Part shown: piece by piece, positions 30,739 through 40,753 of the stretch
How positions within the stretch are numbered: position 1 is the stretch's first letter
Layout: each line of letters opens with the position of its first letter
Assembly: GCA_003427395.1 (NCBI GenBank)
Contig: BFEA01000046.1
Span: 282,890 to 326,035, forward strand
Reading direction: 5' to 3'
Source of the DNA: Chara braunii
Lineage: Eukaryota; Streptophyta; Charophyceae; Charales; Characeae
Length of the DNA stretch: 43,146 nucleotides
Translations under genes and position numbers: made by a program
Notes under the pieces: generated by a model
What the model was told of the DNA's origin: nothing
Databases searched by the model: none
What the model saw: only the letters and a program-made list of their open reading frames with translations

Positions 30739-31765
30739 TTTTCAAGATGCCGCAATTGCGGCTAGAGACGGTAAAGTTACATTCCTAAAAGAGTATTATC
30801 ATGGTGTGTGTATGTGTACGCATGTATGTGTGTGTGAGAGAGAAGAGAGAGAGGGAGTATGTGTGTGTAATACATTGTATGGATGTGTGCATCTGGGGAG
30901 GAGGGGGGGAGAGAGAGACCGTTGAAAAAGTGGTTGTGTTCTATGCTTGTTTAAGCTAGTTTTGCAAGAGTGTGACCACCTGTTCAACGGGCGGTATGTT
31001 ACCTTATGATTGTGTGTATAGATGCTGAAATTGCGGTCAGCCACGTCAAAGTTACATGTCGTAATGAGTATTTAAATTATGTGTGTGCTTCTTTGTGTGT
31101 GTGTGTGTGTGTCTGTGTGTGAGAGAGAGAGAGAGAAAGAAGAGAGAGAGAGAGAGAGAGTATCGATGTGTCTATGAGAAAAAGAGGGAGAGAGCAGGAG
31201 AGCCCGTCGAAAAGGTGGTCGCCCTCTATGATAGTTTCAGCTAGTTTTGCAAGGTAGTGTGACCACCTCTTTGACGGGTGCTATGTTACCTGATGATTGT
31301 GTGTGTAGATGCCGAAATTGCGACCAGGCCCGTGAAAGTTGCATGACCTAATGAGTATTGCGATTATATGTGTGTATGTGTGTGTTTTTGTGGGACAGAG
31401 AAAGAGAGAAGAAAATGAGGGAGATTGCATCTGTATATGGATGCGTCTGTGAGAAAGAGATGGAGAGAGTAAGAGAGTTCGTCGAAAAGGTGGTTGCCCT
31501 CTATACTCGTTTAAGCTAATTTTGCAAAAGAGCGTGACCACCTCTTTGACAGGTGATATCTTACCTTATGATTGTGCGTGCGTGTGTTGTGTGCTTGTGA
31601 GAGAGGCAGAGATGCAACCCATTGAGGGAGTGGTTGAGGTGGTCGCCCTCTATGCTAGTTTAAGCTAGTTTTGCAAGGTAGTATGACCACCTCTTTGACG
31701 GGTGGTATGTTACCTGATGATTGTGTGTGTAGATGTCGAAATTGCGGCCAGGCACGTTGTCGGTG
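30739..31765. repeat. ~280-bp tandem array with internal GT/GA microsatellites
   Basis: Units start at about 30739, 31019, 31304 and (partial) 31729 with GATGC-GAAATTGCGG-CA, then GT-AAAGTTACAT, AATGAGTATT, a GT/GA microsatellite, GGTGGTCGCCCTCTATG, TTTAAGCTAGTTTTGCAAG, GTGACCACCTCTTTGACGGG and TATGTTACCT-ATGATTGTG. Each unit carries its own microsatellite of different length. A fifth, internally deleted unit lies at 31566-31728. No protein is conserved between units. Confidence 0.8.
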
Positions 31766-33420
31766 CGAATACCCTTACAAGGGTATCCGTCCTGTTTTTT
31801 GCATGCGACAGAAAATAGGCTTGGTTTAAAGTCCAAGAATACCGCGCGAGGCGCGGTTGAGTCTGAGGCTTACATTGGCGGGATGGTTGACTAGAGCAGA
31901 GAGTGTGTGGGCGCGCAGGCTCGAGGCACACATGATTTTTATCGTTGATGACCGAAGAGCCGGCGTGGGCGCCGGCCAAATTTTAATTTTTTTTTATTAA
32001 ACTAGGATTAAATAATTTTTTGTCGTTTGATTAATGCACTTACCTGTGACCCATGGGTACGTATGGAGGACGACATCGACAACAGAGTGACTTCTGAAAG
32101 CGTTTCAGTAAACCCTCGCGTCGCGCGGTGGCTGGTTATTTAGGCGTCCGCCAGAGCTAGACCCAAATTCAGGCTTATCGCTATTGCTTACAGCGTCGGA
32201 CTTTCATCGAGGAGATTCAAGGATCGAGATCGAGCGGCGGCGACACGGGGATATCAGATTAGTGCAAAGAGGCCGATGAGTTGAGGACCCGGCGGGGTTA
32301 TCCCCCTTGGTTTTGTCGCTAGAAGTATCGGAACGAGACTAGCGGTCCTCTTTTCCTCGTCCACCATATTCCGACGATAAAAAGTTGTGTATTTTATCAT
32401 TCTTATTATCTATCGTCGTCATTATTTGACTCTACGCTTGACTTTTGTAAGCCGGGCATCGGGCCGGCCGCGAGTGGCCGCCGCGGCAGTCGAGGACCTT
32501 CGCACGCGCCTCTCTTGGCGGGCTGGATTGAGTGCCCGCATGTTCCGAATGTTGGCAAAATTTCTCTATAACAGACCTTGTTAAGAAACGTGAACTGGGT
32601 CCAACGTGCCTACGGGATGGTGAGTGATTAGCCCACGAGACGGGATAAATTTGATTGGCAGGGACTTTATTGTGGGTGTGCCGTCCGCCAACTGCTAATT
32701 GTGGTGAGGGGCTTGAGTGTGAGCATGCCCGCGGGATCTCACAAGGTGGTGAACTATATCTGGGTAGCGGCCGAGGGCGCTAGGGAGGAAGCCGCGGTGT
32801 GGCTTGTTTACATAGGGTTTTCCTCACCTTGGTTGCTTGCCACCTCGGCCAAGAACTGCGTCGGGCCCAATTCACCGAGACCTGCGCTAGGTTGTAGCAG
32901 GCCAAGCAGCGACTGGCTGTCACTATGGGAGGTGGCTGTTGGGTGCTCGAGGCGGTACCACCCTAAGTAGAGTGAGAGGACGGGCTGCGACAGAGCCGGC
33001 AAGTGTAGATCGCTTGTCGGGATTAGGTACATAGGGGCGATAGGCTGGTCGGATCGGCCTGTAAGCTGATCTTTCCGAGGTCCCCTCGGGCTTGCCAAGG
33101 CAGAGGCGAAGGCCGCTGCGCTGAGGCACTGGCGAGTTGGTGGTGAAAACGACGAGGCCGTAGAACGCCAAAAAGGGGATGAATCAGCACGGGCTTTCGC
33201 GCGAGGTCCGTTCGAACGGAGGAAGGATGGAGATGCATGGCGGGGAGGTCCGAAGAGATAAGGGGAGCGACGGGCACTAACGCAGGGAGCGGGCACGATC
33301 GCTGCGGAGGGTTCAGGTAACACGGAACGTAGGGAAAAATGAACCTGGGCGGCATACTGCGCCAGGTGCAGTGAAGAATGGAGATGGCGGAGAGGACTGT
33401 GGCGGGACGGAAAACGATGT
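31766..33420. other. GC-rich stretch without recognisable protein gene
   Basis: No coherent open frame. Small GC palindromes occur (GCCGGCGTGGGCGCCGGC near 31960, GGGCCGGCCGCGAGTGGCCGCC-like near 32460). Around 32575-32625, AACGTGAACTGGGT, CAACGTG and GGGATGGTGAG weakly resemble the 28S/LSU block ACGTGAGCTGGGTTTAGACCGTCGTGAG that would follow the fragment ending at 24146; this match is uncertain. Confidence 0.35.
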
Positions 33421-34000
33421 AACTCGCTCGTTTCTTGATAAAAACGAGCGAGCAAAGATGCGACTTCTGGGTTTTCAGGTGGGGCGAAGCCGATGGTATA
33501 GTTAGTTTTGGGGTTAGTTGATTAGAGCTGGAGTTAGTTGAGAATGGTGCTGCGCTGAACGATGGCGGAAGTGAAGGAGGGGAAGAGTGAGAAGTGCCTA
33601 TCTCGCTCGATTCCGGATGAAATCGAGCGAGGAAGGTCTTGATTTAGGGGTTTTGGGCATGGGCGAATGCGATTCTGCAGTTAGTTTTGACAGGGAGTAG
33701 GTCGGTTAGAAGTTAGTAGAGGAAACGGTGCGCCGGGATATAGCGGAGGGGAGGAGGAAAAAGGCGAAAAGTGCATAGCCCGTTCGATCCCCAACGGAAA
33801 TGGGCTTGGGAGGAAGCGATCCCGGGGTTTTGGCCCGGGGGAGTTAGAGGACGATGTTAGTTCTTGTGTTAGATGATTAGGATGGAAGGTAGGAGGAGGC
33901 AGGACGTGCGTGAAAGAGGTGAGGAGTGGGGATAAATGAACCTAGATGTGACCTCGCTCCGGGTACATTCACGCGGAGGAGATGGCAGAAAAAACGGGAG
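33421..34000 (+). repeat. ~178-bp tandem units, each with a compensated hairpin
   Basis: Four units have hairpins starting at 33423, 33602, 33777 and 33953. Unit 1: CTCGCTCGTTT-8 nt-AAACGAGCGAG. Unit 2: CTCGCTCGATT-8 nt-AATCGAGCGAG. Unit 3: AGCCCGTT...AATGGGCT. Unit 4: CTC-CTCCG...CGGAG-AG. Downstream of each hairpin come a GGGTTTT block and GTTAGTT words. Arms differ between units but stay complementary within a unit. No coding capacity. Confidence 0.75.
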
Positions 34001-34723
34001 AGCCTGACCACTACCGGACTCAGCGTCGGTGGAGATATCGGAAGCTGCATTACAGTTAGTAGAAATGAGAGGCGCAGCGATAGAGAGACAGTAGGAGACG
34101 GATCTGCATCTGGGCGCGAATTTGGGTTAAGGGAAGAGAAGCAGGGACAGAAAGAACCATTCCACGTTTTAGCGGAAGATTCATTCTGACCTTGCTCAAC
34201 AGTGAAAGGCTACAACTCTCGGATTTCGGCATGGAGTGGGGCGGGCTGCGTGGTGAGGCAAGTGCGTGCATGCGGACATAGGTGATAGCGAAGGGGGGAG
34301 AAGAAGTAGCACGTACCTAATCGTCGGGGTGGCCGTGAACTGGTCGGTTTAACCCGACTGGCCAGGTCGCTCGCCGGTCAGCCACCTTACTGCAGTTAGT
34401 CTGATCAGGGCACTACAGTCGTTTTGCTCTCTTTAACAAGTTGTTGCCCAGCGAGCTCCGAGGGACCTGCCACTCGGCAAGGGGTAACACGTCCCTCCCG
34501 AGTGTTAGCGGGAGACTCATTCTCAGTTTACGTATCAGGCAAGTAGCGGGAGAGTAGCCGCGGTGTTAAGGACTTACCTGCTGGGTGGCGTACTGCCCTC
34601 CAGATCGACTGAAGCAACGATGAGGGGAGGCAGTTTGGCTACAAATCTGCGCATAGGCAGATATGCTCCACAGCCTAGGGAACTGAGGGACTGCGGGGAG
34701 GCTGCGAGTTGGGAACTTACCCG

Positions 34724-34772
34724 TGGCGGGTGGAGTGCTTATCCGGGGCGGGTGGAGTGCTTATCCGCCTGG
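34724..34772. repeat. 24-bp direct duplication
   Basis: GGCGGGTGGAGTGCTTATCC occurs twice in immediate succession. The surrounding 34.0-35.6 kb shows no recognisable gene; it contains several CG-rich words (GCTAGC, CCGCACGGGTTGTGG, CCGCACGAACCGCAG) suggesting older repeats. Confidence 0.85.
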
Positions 34773-35693
34773 TGCGGACTGACTGCGCACACGGACCGTC
34801 GTTATCGCTGTGTACCGCGGTGAACTGTCGCAGTGCCCGTGGGCAGGGCTGCAGGGTCGCTGCTAGCTCCTGCTAACCGCACGGGTTGTGGTTGTGCTTA
34901 TTGACAGCACTGCGTATTACGGCTGACTTCTGCTAGCCGCACGAACCGCAGATGCGGCTGCGGGTGCGGATTACTGCTGCGCGCTGTGCACCGGCTGCTG
35001 TCTATTTTGTTACTGCGCCCCACGATACACTGCCGACAACCATTTCCAATTACCACGACCTACTATATGGCGATCAGACCGGGTGATCAGGAGATTAGTG
35101 TTGTGATTTGGAGGTTCGTCAGGGGGGGGGACTGTCTCAGCAGTCTGACCACGTTCGACCAAGCGTTTTACTCTTGGCCATCATTGCGGGGCCCTCAGGC
35201 GAGTAAAGGTATCAAGGCCCTCTCCTGCGAGTCTGAGAGCACCTCCCTTGGATCTGAGAGTCTGAAAATCTCTCTCCTTCTGCCTTTCTTACTCTAAGTC
35301 TAGTCTCTCGGTGCTGAGAGGAAGGCGGCAGACGGGATTGCAACCCGTAATCCGCGCCAAGGCCTCTGTGGGAGGTTCGCCCCACCGATTTCGCGAGCTC
35401 TGCCGGAACTCAGGAGGAGTTCTGGAGGTAGGGAATCATCAGGTAAACCATTTACATCTGTACAACCTACTACCACCCATGTTTGTTTATCCCCCTGCAG
35501 TATGACTGTTGTATGCATGAGGTTGTCCCTATGGTTTTTGCTTTCTCTTCAGGACCCAATCAGACTGAATGGAAGGAACGTGTGAGAGTGAAGTCTAAGT
35601 TTCTACTTTATTTTGGTTGAAAGCAGACAAAGGGATAAACTGGGGGAAGGTGGGAGGAAGGTAGTCTTGCATGCGTTTGGAAGGGTCAACCAA

Positions 35694-36320
35694 AGCCAGA
35701 GCATTGTTTCCATGGTGAATGGCTCAGGGCTGTGTTTATTTGACTATTTTCTGGGGAACCAGGCATTGTTTCCATGGTGAATGGCCTGGTTGCTCTAGTT
35801 AACTCTGGGGGTTTGCCTGATTGAAGGAGTTTAAGTTCTTGTTTATTTTGAGGGAGGATTTCTGGTCTAAGGCTAAGCATTGTTTCCATGGTGAATGGTT
35901 TAGCCTGAAAACCAAGCACATAAGTTAAACTGAGTATAAAGGGAAGAATACTTTATATATATTTGCATGTGAACTGGCGGCTGGGCATTGTTTCCATAGT
36001 GAATGGTCCAGTGTTAAGCCATATTATCAAGAAGAGAAAGGGAAAAATACGAAGTATAAATGGAAATAGTCTGGGCAAGTTGAACATTGTTTCCATGGCG
36101 AATGGTTCAGTTCCCTGCCCATATTTGCTTTCCTTTTTGAAAACAAAGTCAGAGAAATACTAAATTTTGGATATTAAACGGCTCAGGGCGGCTAGACATT
36201 GTTTCCATGGCAAATTACCTAGTCATATGCCCAAAAGAAGAGAGAAGTAGTTGTGCAACTTGTTCGTGTATATCTTAAAGGCAAGTTGGGCATTGTTTCC
36301 ATGGCGAATGGTCCAGCCTT
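35694..36320 (+). repeat. Array of seven hairpins with constant loop and varying stems
   Basis: The 20-base core CATTGTTTCCATGGTGAATG (variants: CATAGTG, CATGGCG, CATGGCAAATT) starts at 35702, 35764, 35878, 35986, 36085, 36197 and 36291. Six of the seven cores are followed by a G that stays unpaired, then by a sequence complementary to what precedes the core. Arms: AGCC-AGAG/CTC-AGG-GCT; AACCAGG/CCTGGTT; GGCTAAG/TTTAGCC; CTGGG/TCCAG; GGGCA-AGTTGAA/TTCAGTT-TGCCC; CTAG/CTAG with outer GGGC/GCCC (here an A follows the core); AAGGC-TGGG/TCCA-GCCTT. Inside the core CATT can pair with AATG. Spacing is 62 to 114 bp and is not a multiple of three, and flanks between copies are unrelated, so neither coding nor simple tandem duplication explains it. 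Family unknown to me. Confidence 0.85.
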
Positions 36321-36539
36321 ATGTCTTATGTAAGAGGGAAATAAGGGTTCAAGGACTTAAGAGATTCATAAACTATCTATATGGAATGAACTTGGGGTTG
36401 GTGAGAATACTTACCTTTGTGGTTTGACTTGCATGTGACTGAGTGAGGCCACTACTTAGTCTGAGTTTCAGGTTGATAGGTAGTTGCTTTAGTTGCTCGC
36501 CATGTAATAGAGTCATAGGAGTTAGTGTCAATTCCTGCA

Positions 36540-37190
36540 TTTTCTGTGATAATTTTTTTTACTTAGGTCAATTCTTGCATTTTCTGAGATCTTTTCTTAT
36601 ACTTGGCTTTGTATAAATCTTGGCAAGTTACTTTCTCTACGGGAAGCGTTGCCGAAATTTCTACAAATCCAAGGAGTTAGTTGAATTTTGACTTGTCAAA
36701 ATTCAGCTTTGTCTTTTCTTATATCTGACCTAGTAAAAATCTGGAAAGTCTCATTTTCTAAAGGGAGTGCAGCCCAAAGTTTTGCTAAGTTCAGGGAGTT
36801 AGACAAAATTGCACTTTGGGAAGTCAAAGTTGTTTTCAAATTCTGGACTTAGCCTTGTATAAATTTTGCAATAACACTTTTCTAAAGAGAGTGCTGCCAA
36901 AATTTCTAAAAAATTAAGGAGTTAGTTAAAATCTGTCTAAAAAGTTGAACTCAAGTTGTCTTTTGAGTTCATACCTGCCTTAGTATAAATCTGGGAAGTC
37001 TCCCTTTCCAAAGGGAGTGCTGCCCAAATTTCTACTATTTCAGGGAGTTAGATAGAATTTGACTTTCCAGAGTTAAACATTATTTCTGCTTTCATATTTA
37101 GACTTATATAAATTCTGGAAAGACACTTTTCCTACGGGAAGCGCTGCCTAAATTTTATTACTTTAAAGGAGATAGATTATATTTTGACAG
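36540..37190 (+). repeat. ~126-bp tandem array, five units
   Basis: Units begin near 36601, 36721, 36847, 36973 and 37102. Shared blocks in order: ACTTAGCCTTGTATAAATCTGG-like, an ACTTTTC...GGGAG hairpin, TGCTGCCCAAATTTCTA, TTCAGGGAGTTAGATA and AATTTGACTTT. The hairpin varies in step, for example CTCCCTTT-CC-AAAGGGAG in unit 4 and TTCC-TAC-GGGAA in unit 5. It follows the seven-hairpin array with only about 280 bp between. Confidence 0.8.
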
Positions 37191-37990
37191 GTGACGATTC
37201 TGGCAATCCACACTGTATAGGGGAGATTGTGTCAGGGTCTACCTTTGCTTTGGGTACTGCTTAGAGGTTGATTCAGGTCTTTGCGCAGTGGTTTAGAGGT
37301 AGGTCTAGGCTTGGCTAATTAGGATGCTTCAGTGGGATCGTGCTGTGGGAATTATTCTCCATGAGCTTATGGACCTAGCTTGGGGATTTGTCTGTCTTGT
37401 GATACAGGTCCTTTGATCATATCGATTCAGGATTTGGACTAGACTCAGCTTGATCCCTTGAGGATCATCTTGTGTTATCATTGATAACAGGTCGGTTGCC
37501 GATTCGTCGGTGTGCGATTCGACTCCAATCCACTCTTGTCACTCAACCTAAAGGCTTTAGCCCTGTGGTTTGAATTGTTTCATTATGTTTTCACCCTGAC
37601 TTTATTGAATGACCATTTAAATAAGGTACTGAGTACTTATTTCGGAGAGTTGCACAAGAGTGAGGCTTGTATGGCTAAAGCGAGGGGTATGAGCATAGAG
37701 AATGGTTGAAGTTGACCCCGTGTAGTGTGTGGGTTTTATTTGGATCCTAAATGTGATTGCAGGTATGTTTGTGGTTCGGACTCTGGATGTGACTGTCTGC
37801 GATTACATACGTATATTGCTGAGAGGAATCTCACTATGACTGTGAGAAGTGATTGTCTTTTATAAGTAAGCCTTATATATATATATATATGTGTGCCTTG
37901 GGTATGCGTGCGGTTTACCGTGATCGTGCGCAAGGGTTAGGCAGATAATGGCTTGAGAGAAAAGGGAGATCCCCTTTTTATCCTTTGATT
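37190..37990. other. Intergenic stretch, no recognisable gene
   Basis: No open frame longer than about 65 codons with coding character. A short (AT)n tract lies at 37876-37890. The TGATCATATCGATTCAGG and GAGGATCATCTTGTG words near 37420-37470 did not match anything I know. Confidence 0.5.
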
Positions 37991-37994
37991 TTTT

Positions 37995-38470
37995 GAGGTT
38001 TTATGGTCGGACGCTGGTCCTGGGCCGGGATTCAAGGTCCTTGTCCAGGACATCCCAAGCTCTAGACTCTGCAGGGAAGGAATCTGCCCCCGTGCAGAGC
38101 CTATTTGCCTTGCCTACCGAGACGCTCAGAGGCCGGAGGTCTCGCGGCGGCTGCACGGCTATTCTTTCAGCCGTGGAATGTCGTGAGGGATTAGACCCTC
38201 ACGACACTTCGAGTCTGACACTTGAGTGTCATAAGCCGTACTCGGATCCACGAGGGGCCGCTTGATTATGGGCATTGCATAGTACGCCATCATTCCGACC
38301 GCTTGCACACGCTTGCATTGCGAGTCGATATGAGTTAGCCCTGTGTCCGCGCGGTTTTATATTAAGTCTCGCGCTGTCGCACTTTTTCCAGTCGGGCCAC
38401 TTCGAACGACCGGAAAGCCAATAGGCTGTCACGCATGATTTTGTATGTGAATGCAATAAATAAAATAAAT
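37995..38470 (+). other. Hairpin-dense GC-rich block
   Basis: Consecutive strong inverted repeats: CTCTGCA...TGCAGAG (about 38068-38099), TGTCGTGAGGG-ATTAGA-CCCTCACGACA (38178-38205) and TGACACT-TG-AGTGTCA (about 38216-38231). They are followed by an A/T-rich tail with AATAAATAAAATAAATTAAA (38455-38475) resembling polyadenylation-signal-rich sequence. It could be the end of a structured RNA or of a retroelement; I cannot assign it. Confidence 0.5.
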
Positions 38471-38842
38471 TAAATAATGCAGATCTCTTCCTGTTGTGTG
38501 CGCCCGTCTTCGAGCAAGAACATTCAATTGCGGTCTTCGCCGGTCCCCGGTCTTAGGAATCTTTTGTTTTTATTCGGAACATCAGAGAATTATGCAAATG
38601 ATAACCATAAATTATGGGGTGTTGTACATGCATCAATTATGTCAATCTGATTTTGAGAACTGTGACAAAACGTCCACGATGGCAATCATCAAGCAAGAAT
38701 AATGCAGAAAATAAGACTGACTGACTTGAGCAAAGACAGGGGCAATTGAATGAGGGAAGAATGAGAACTCATAATAATCTTAGAAAGTACATGTAAACGT
38801 GCATGGTCAGCACCTCTCAAGAGTCCTCACTCATCCCTCTGG

Positions 38843-39517
38843 TCAGCCTCTCACAATCTCTCTTTTCACTGATTTTTTCTGGTGCCGAGACCCACGCCCA
38901 CGTACAGTCTGAGACTGGGGCTTCGTGACAAAATAACACCTGTAGCCAGCAAGCTCTGAGCACGACCATCCGAGGCACATAACACAATAATTAACCATAG
39001 AGCAAAACTCCTCCCACAATGTAGGCAGCCCGTCTACTGAAAAGACCCCTCGTCTAAGGTAGGGATACTCAGTGGGCTCCGTCAACGCCTCAATGTCGAT
39101 CACCGCCGGAGAGATGTACCTCTTTGCCAAGCCGACCACATCCAGCCAACTCATGCCATCAATGAGAAGAGAAGGGACCGAAGGCCTAGGATAGTCAGTA
39201 TAAAGCACCGGCCCGAAGCTGCGGATCAACGTAGTACCACTCTCATCAAGCTCCCTCTCTCTCTGCTTAAGATAATTGGTGGCTAAGATCCAGACCGGAT
39301 CGAAAAGTTCATGAGCTTCCTTGCCCTTCTTCAGATAAGGCCTTACATCGTGGATAGTGCCATTAGCAAAACTGGTCTGGACAACGAAGATTGACAGATC
39401 TCCCTGTCTGAAACCAATGCCACTAACATACTGATAGCGGAATGCCTCCTTGCATGAAATCCGATTGAGACTGGCTGGTACTGACTCACTGACCAGCATA
39501 GACTGAACTGTGCTCAT
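38843..39517 (-). CDS. Hypothetical protein, 224 residues
   Basis: An uninterrupted minus-strand frame starts MSTVQSMLVSES and ends KKSVKREIVRG. Its composition is protein-like, with mixed hydrophobic blocks (FRQGDLSIFVVQTSFANG, MSWLDVVGLAKRYISPAVID, NYCVMCLGWSCSELAGYRCYF) and a very basic C-terminal tail (RGRGSRHQKKSVKRE), suggesting nucleic-acid or nuclear interaction. No signal peptide or convincing membrane helix; I do not recognise the family. The start was chosen as the first Met, but the frame stays open a few codons upstream (ALAGPL), so it may be an exon of a longer gene. It is the longest intact open frame in the right half, and its neighbours on the same strand are the paralogous small ORFs at 39868 and 40754. 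Confidence 0.4.
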   Translation of the reverse strand: MSTVQSMLVSESVPASLNRISCKEAFRYQYVSGIGFRQGDLSIFVVQTSFANGTIHDVRPYLKKGKEAHELFDPVWILATNYLKQRERELDESGTTLIRSFGPVLYTDYPRPSVPSLLIDGMSWLDVVGLAKRYISPAVIDIEALTEPTEYPYLRRGVFSVDGLPTLWEEFCSMVNYCVMCLGWSCSELAGYRCYFVTKPQSQTVRGRGSRHQKKSVKREIVRG

Positions 39518-39539
39518 GAGCGGCCCCGCCAGTGCAAAA

Positions 39540-39720
39540 CCAACTGGATGATCACTGAAAACTGATTACCGAACTGATTGCAGAAAAATGATTGTTGAAA
39601 ATTGATTGTCGATACTCGTTTGTTGAAGACTTGAATGCTAAAAACTGTTTTGCTGAAAACTGAATGCTGAAAACTGAATATTGGAACCTGAATGCTGAAA
39701 ATTGAATGTTGTTGTCTGAG
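39540..39720. repeat. 13-bp-type minisatellite (CTGAAAACTGAAT)n
   Basis: Diverged copies of CTGAAAACTGAATG and GAAAATTGATTG. A related GATTG/CTGATT-rich stretch lies at 40370-40620, so both spacers between the minus-strand ORFs have the same flavour. Confidence 0.75.
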
Positions 39721-39867
39721 TCTTAGTGATCTGCAGGAAAGATACCAGTCTGTTTTGTTCTTAGCTTGTGTCAAACTGTTGTTTGAGGTCTGGCTCAGTT
39801 TTTCACAATCTGCCTACGTTAGACGCACACTCCTCTCTCCTCTCATGAAGTAGGTGATTAACTTATC

Positions 39868-40122
39868 TCACTGAAAATCCCGAACAACCTTTCTTGCTCC
39901 CTCTGCAGTGCCCACTGAGGAGATAGTAGCACACAACTTACCATTTTTGTCATGTAAGTGATAAGTATACTCAATCCGGGTGTGGTCCCTTACCAGCGTC
40001 AAAGCATACTCCATCATCATAATTGTATGACGATTGTATTATTCTACTGCGCTCTCCCTCCAGTCCTCTGCTATGTCCTGACGCAGTGAACATGCCACCC
40101 TTATAATATCACAGTCCCCCAT
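39868..40122 (-). pseudogene. Small ORF paralogous to 40754-41005, with one in-frame stop
   Basis: In one minus-strand frame, Met at 40122 (MGDCDIIRVA) leads through a single TAA to MMMEYALTLVRDHTRIEYTY, HLHDKNGKLCATISS and VRDFQ at 39868, 84 codons plus stop. The intact part alone (from 40020) is 50 residues. The C-terminal half aligns with the neighbour at 40754: RIEYTYHLHDKNGKLCATISS against YVEYVTYFRNKSGKLHSTGSS, with the same overall length. Function unknown; one nonsense change may have killed it, or it starts at 40020. Confidence 0.4.
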
Positions 40123-40753
40123 TCTCTACAGGGCTCTACTGCGGTAACTTTCAAGCCACGGGTCAGCGCTCTAAGCCGAATAGGGACCGATATTCAGAGG
40201 TCTTGAGAAAAGATTGTTGAGCAGATTACAGGAGAAAACTTAAGACAAATGGTACAAATGTTGCTCCCTTGTGATGGCTCTATAGATTACCTCAAGTGAG
40301 GTTTCACTGATGAGGCTTATACAGCCAGACCATATCCTTCGATTGGCCCCCGTAGATTCTGCTGTTGAAGCTCAACTGCACTGGCTCTGATCCGTTTGTT
40401 GTTCTGACTGCTGATTCAATCAGTGTCTAAGTACACTTGGTTTCCAATCGACTGCGGCTGCTGAGATTTTTGTCCTGAAATGCTGTTTTGATTGTGGATT
40501 AGGCTGCTGACTTGCTTGCGGATCCGATTGCAAATCTGACTACCACTCTAGTTACTGATTGGTGGCTGACGGATTATTGGTTTAATTGTTGTTGAGAGTA
40601 GTTGACCTGGGATTGAATACTGTTGGGTATTGGTCTGAGTATCGGTTGAACATAACCAAGTTCTGAAAACCGACTCGCCGTTTTCTGTATGCTAATTCGG
40701 ATTCAGAGCACAGCTTTCTTGATCAAGGAATCTAATTACCGTCCAGACACTAA

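Noticed and set aside
32808-33455. 215-codon minus-strand open frame in GC-rich DNA
   Set aside because: Ser/Pro/Arg/His-rich composition typical of antisense GC-rich DNA, no domain, and it overlaps the start of a tandem hairpin array.
35311-35375. tRNA-like palindrome ACGGGATTGCAACCCGT
   Set aside because: It could not be folded into a full cloverleaf; no matching acceptor stem or anticodon arm.
35686-35919. Open frame with repeated PFTMETM peptide
   Set aside because: The repeat is the reverse reading of the hairpin core; other copies fall in different frames, so it is not coding.
33421-37190. CRISPR-like array
   Set aside because: Repeats are spaced irregularly or in long units, arms vary, and the context is eukaryotic; no cas genes.
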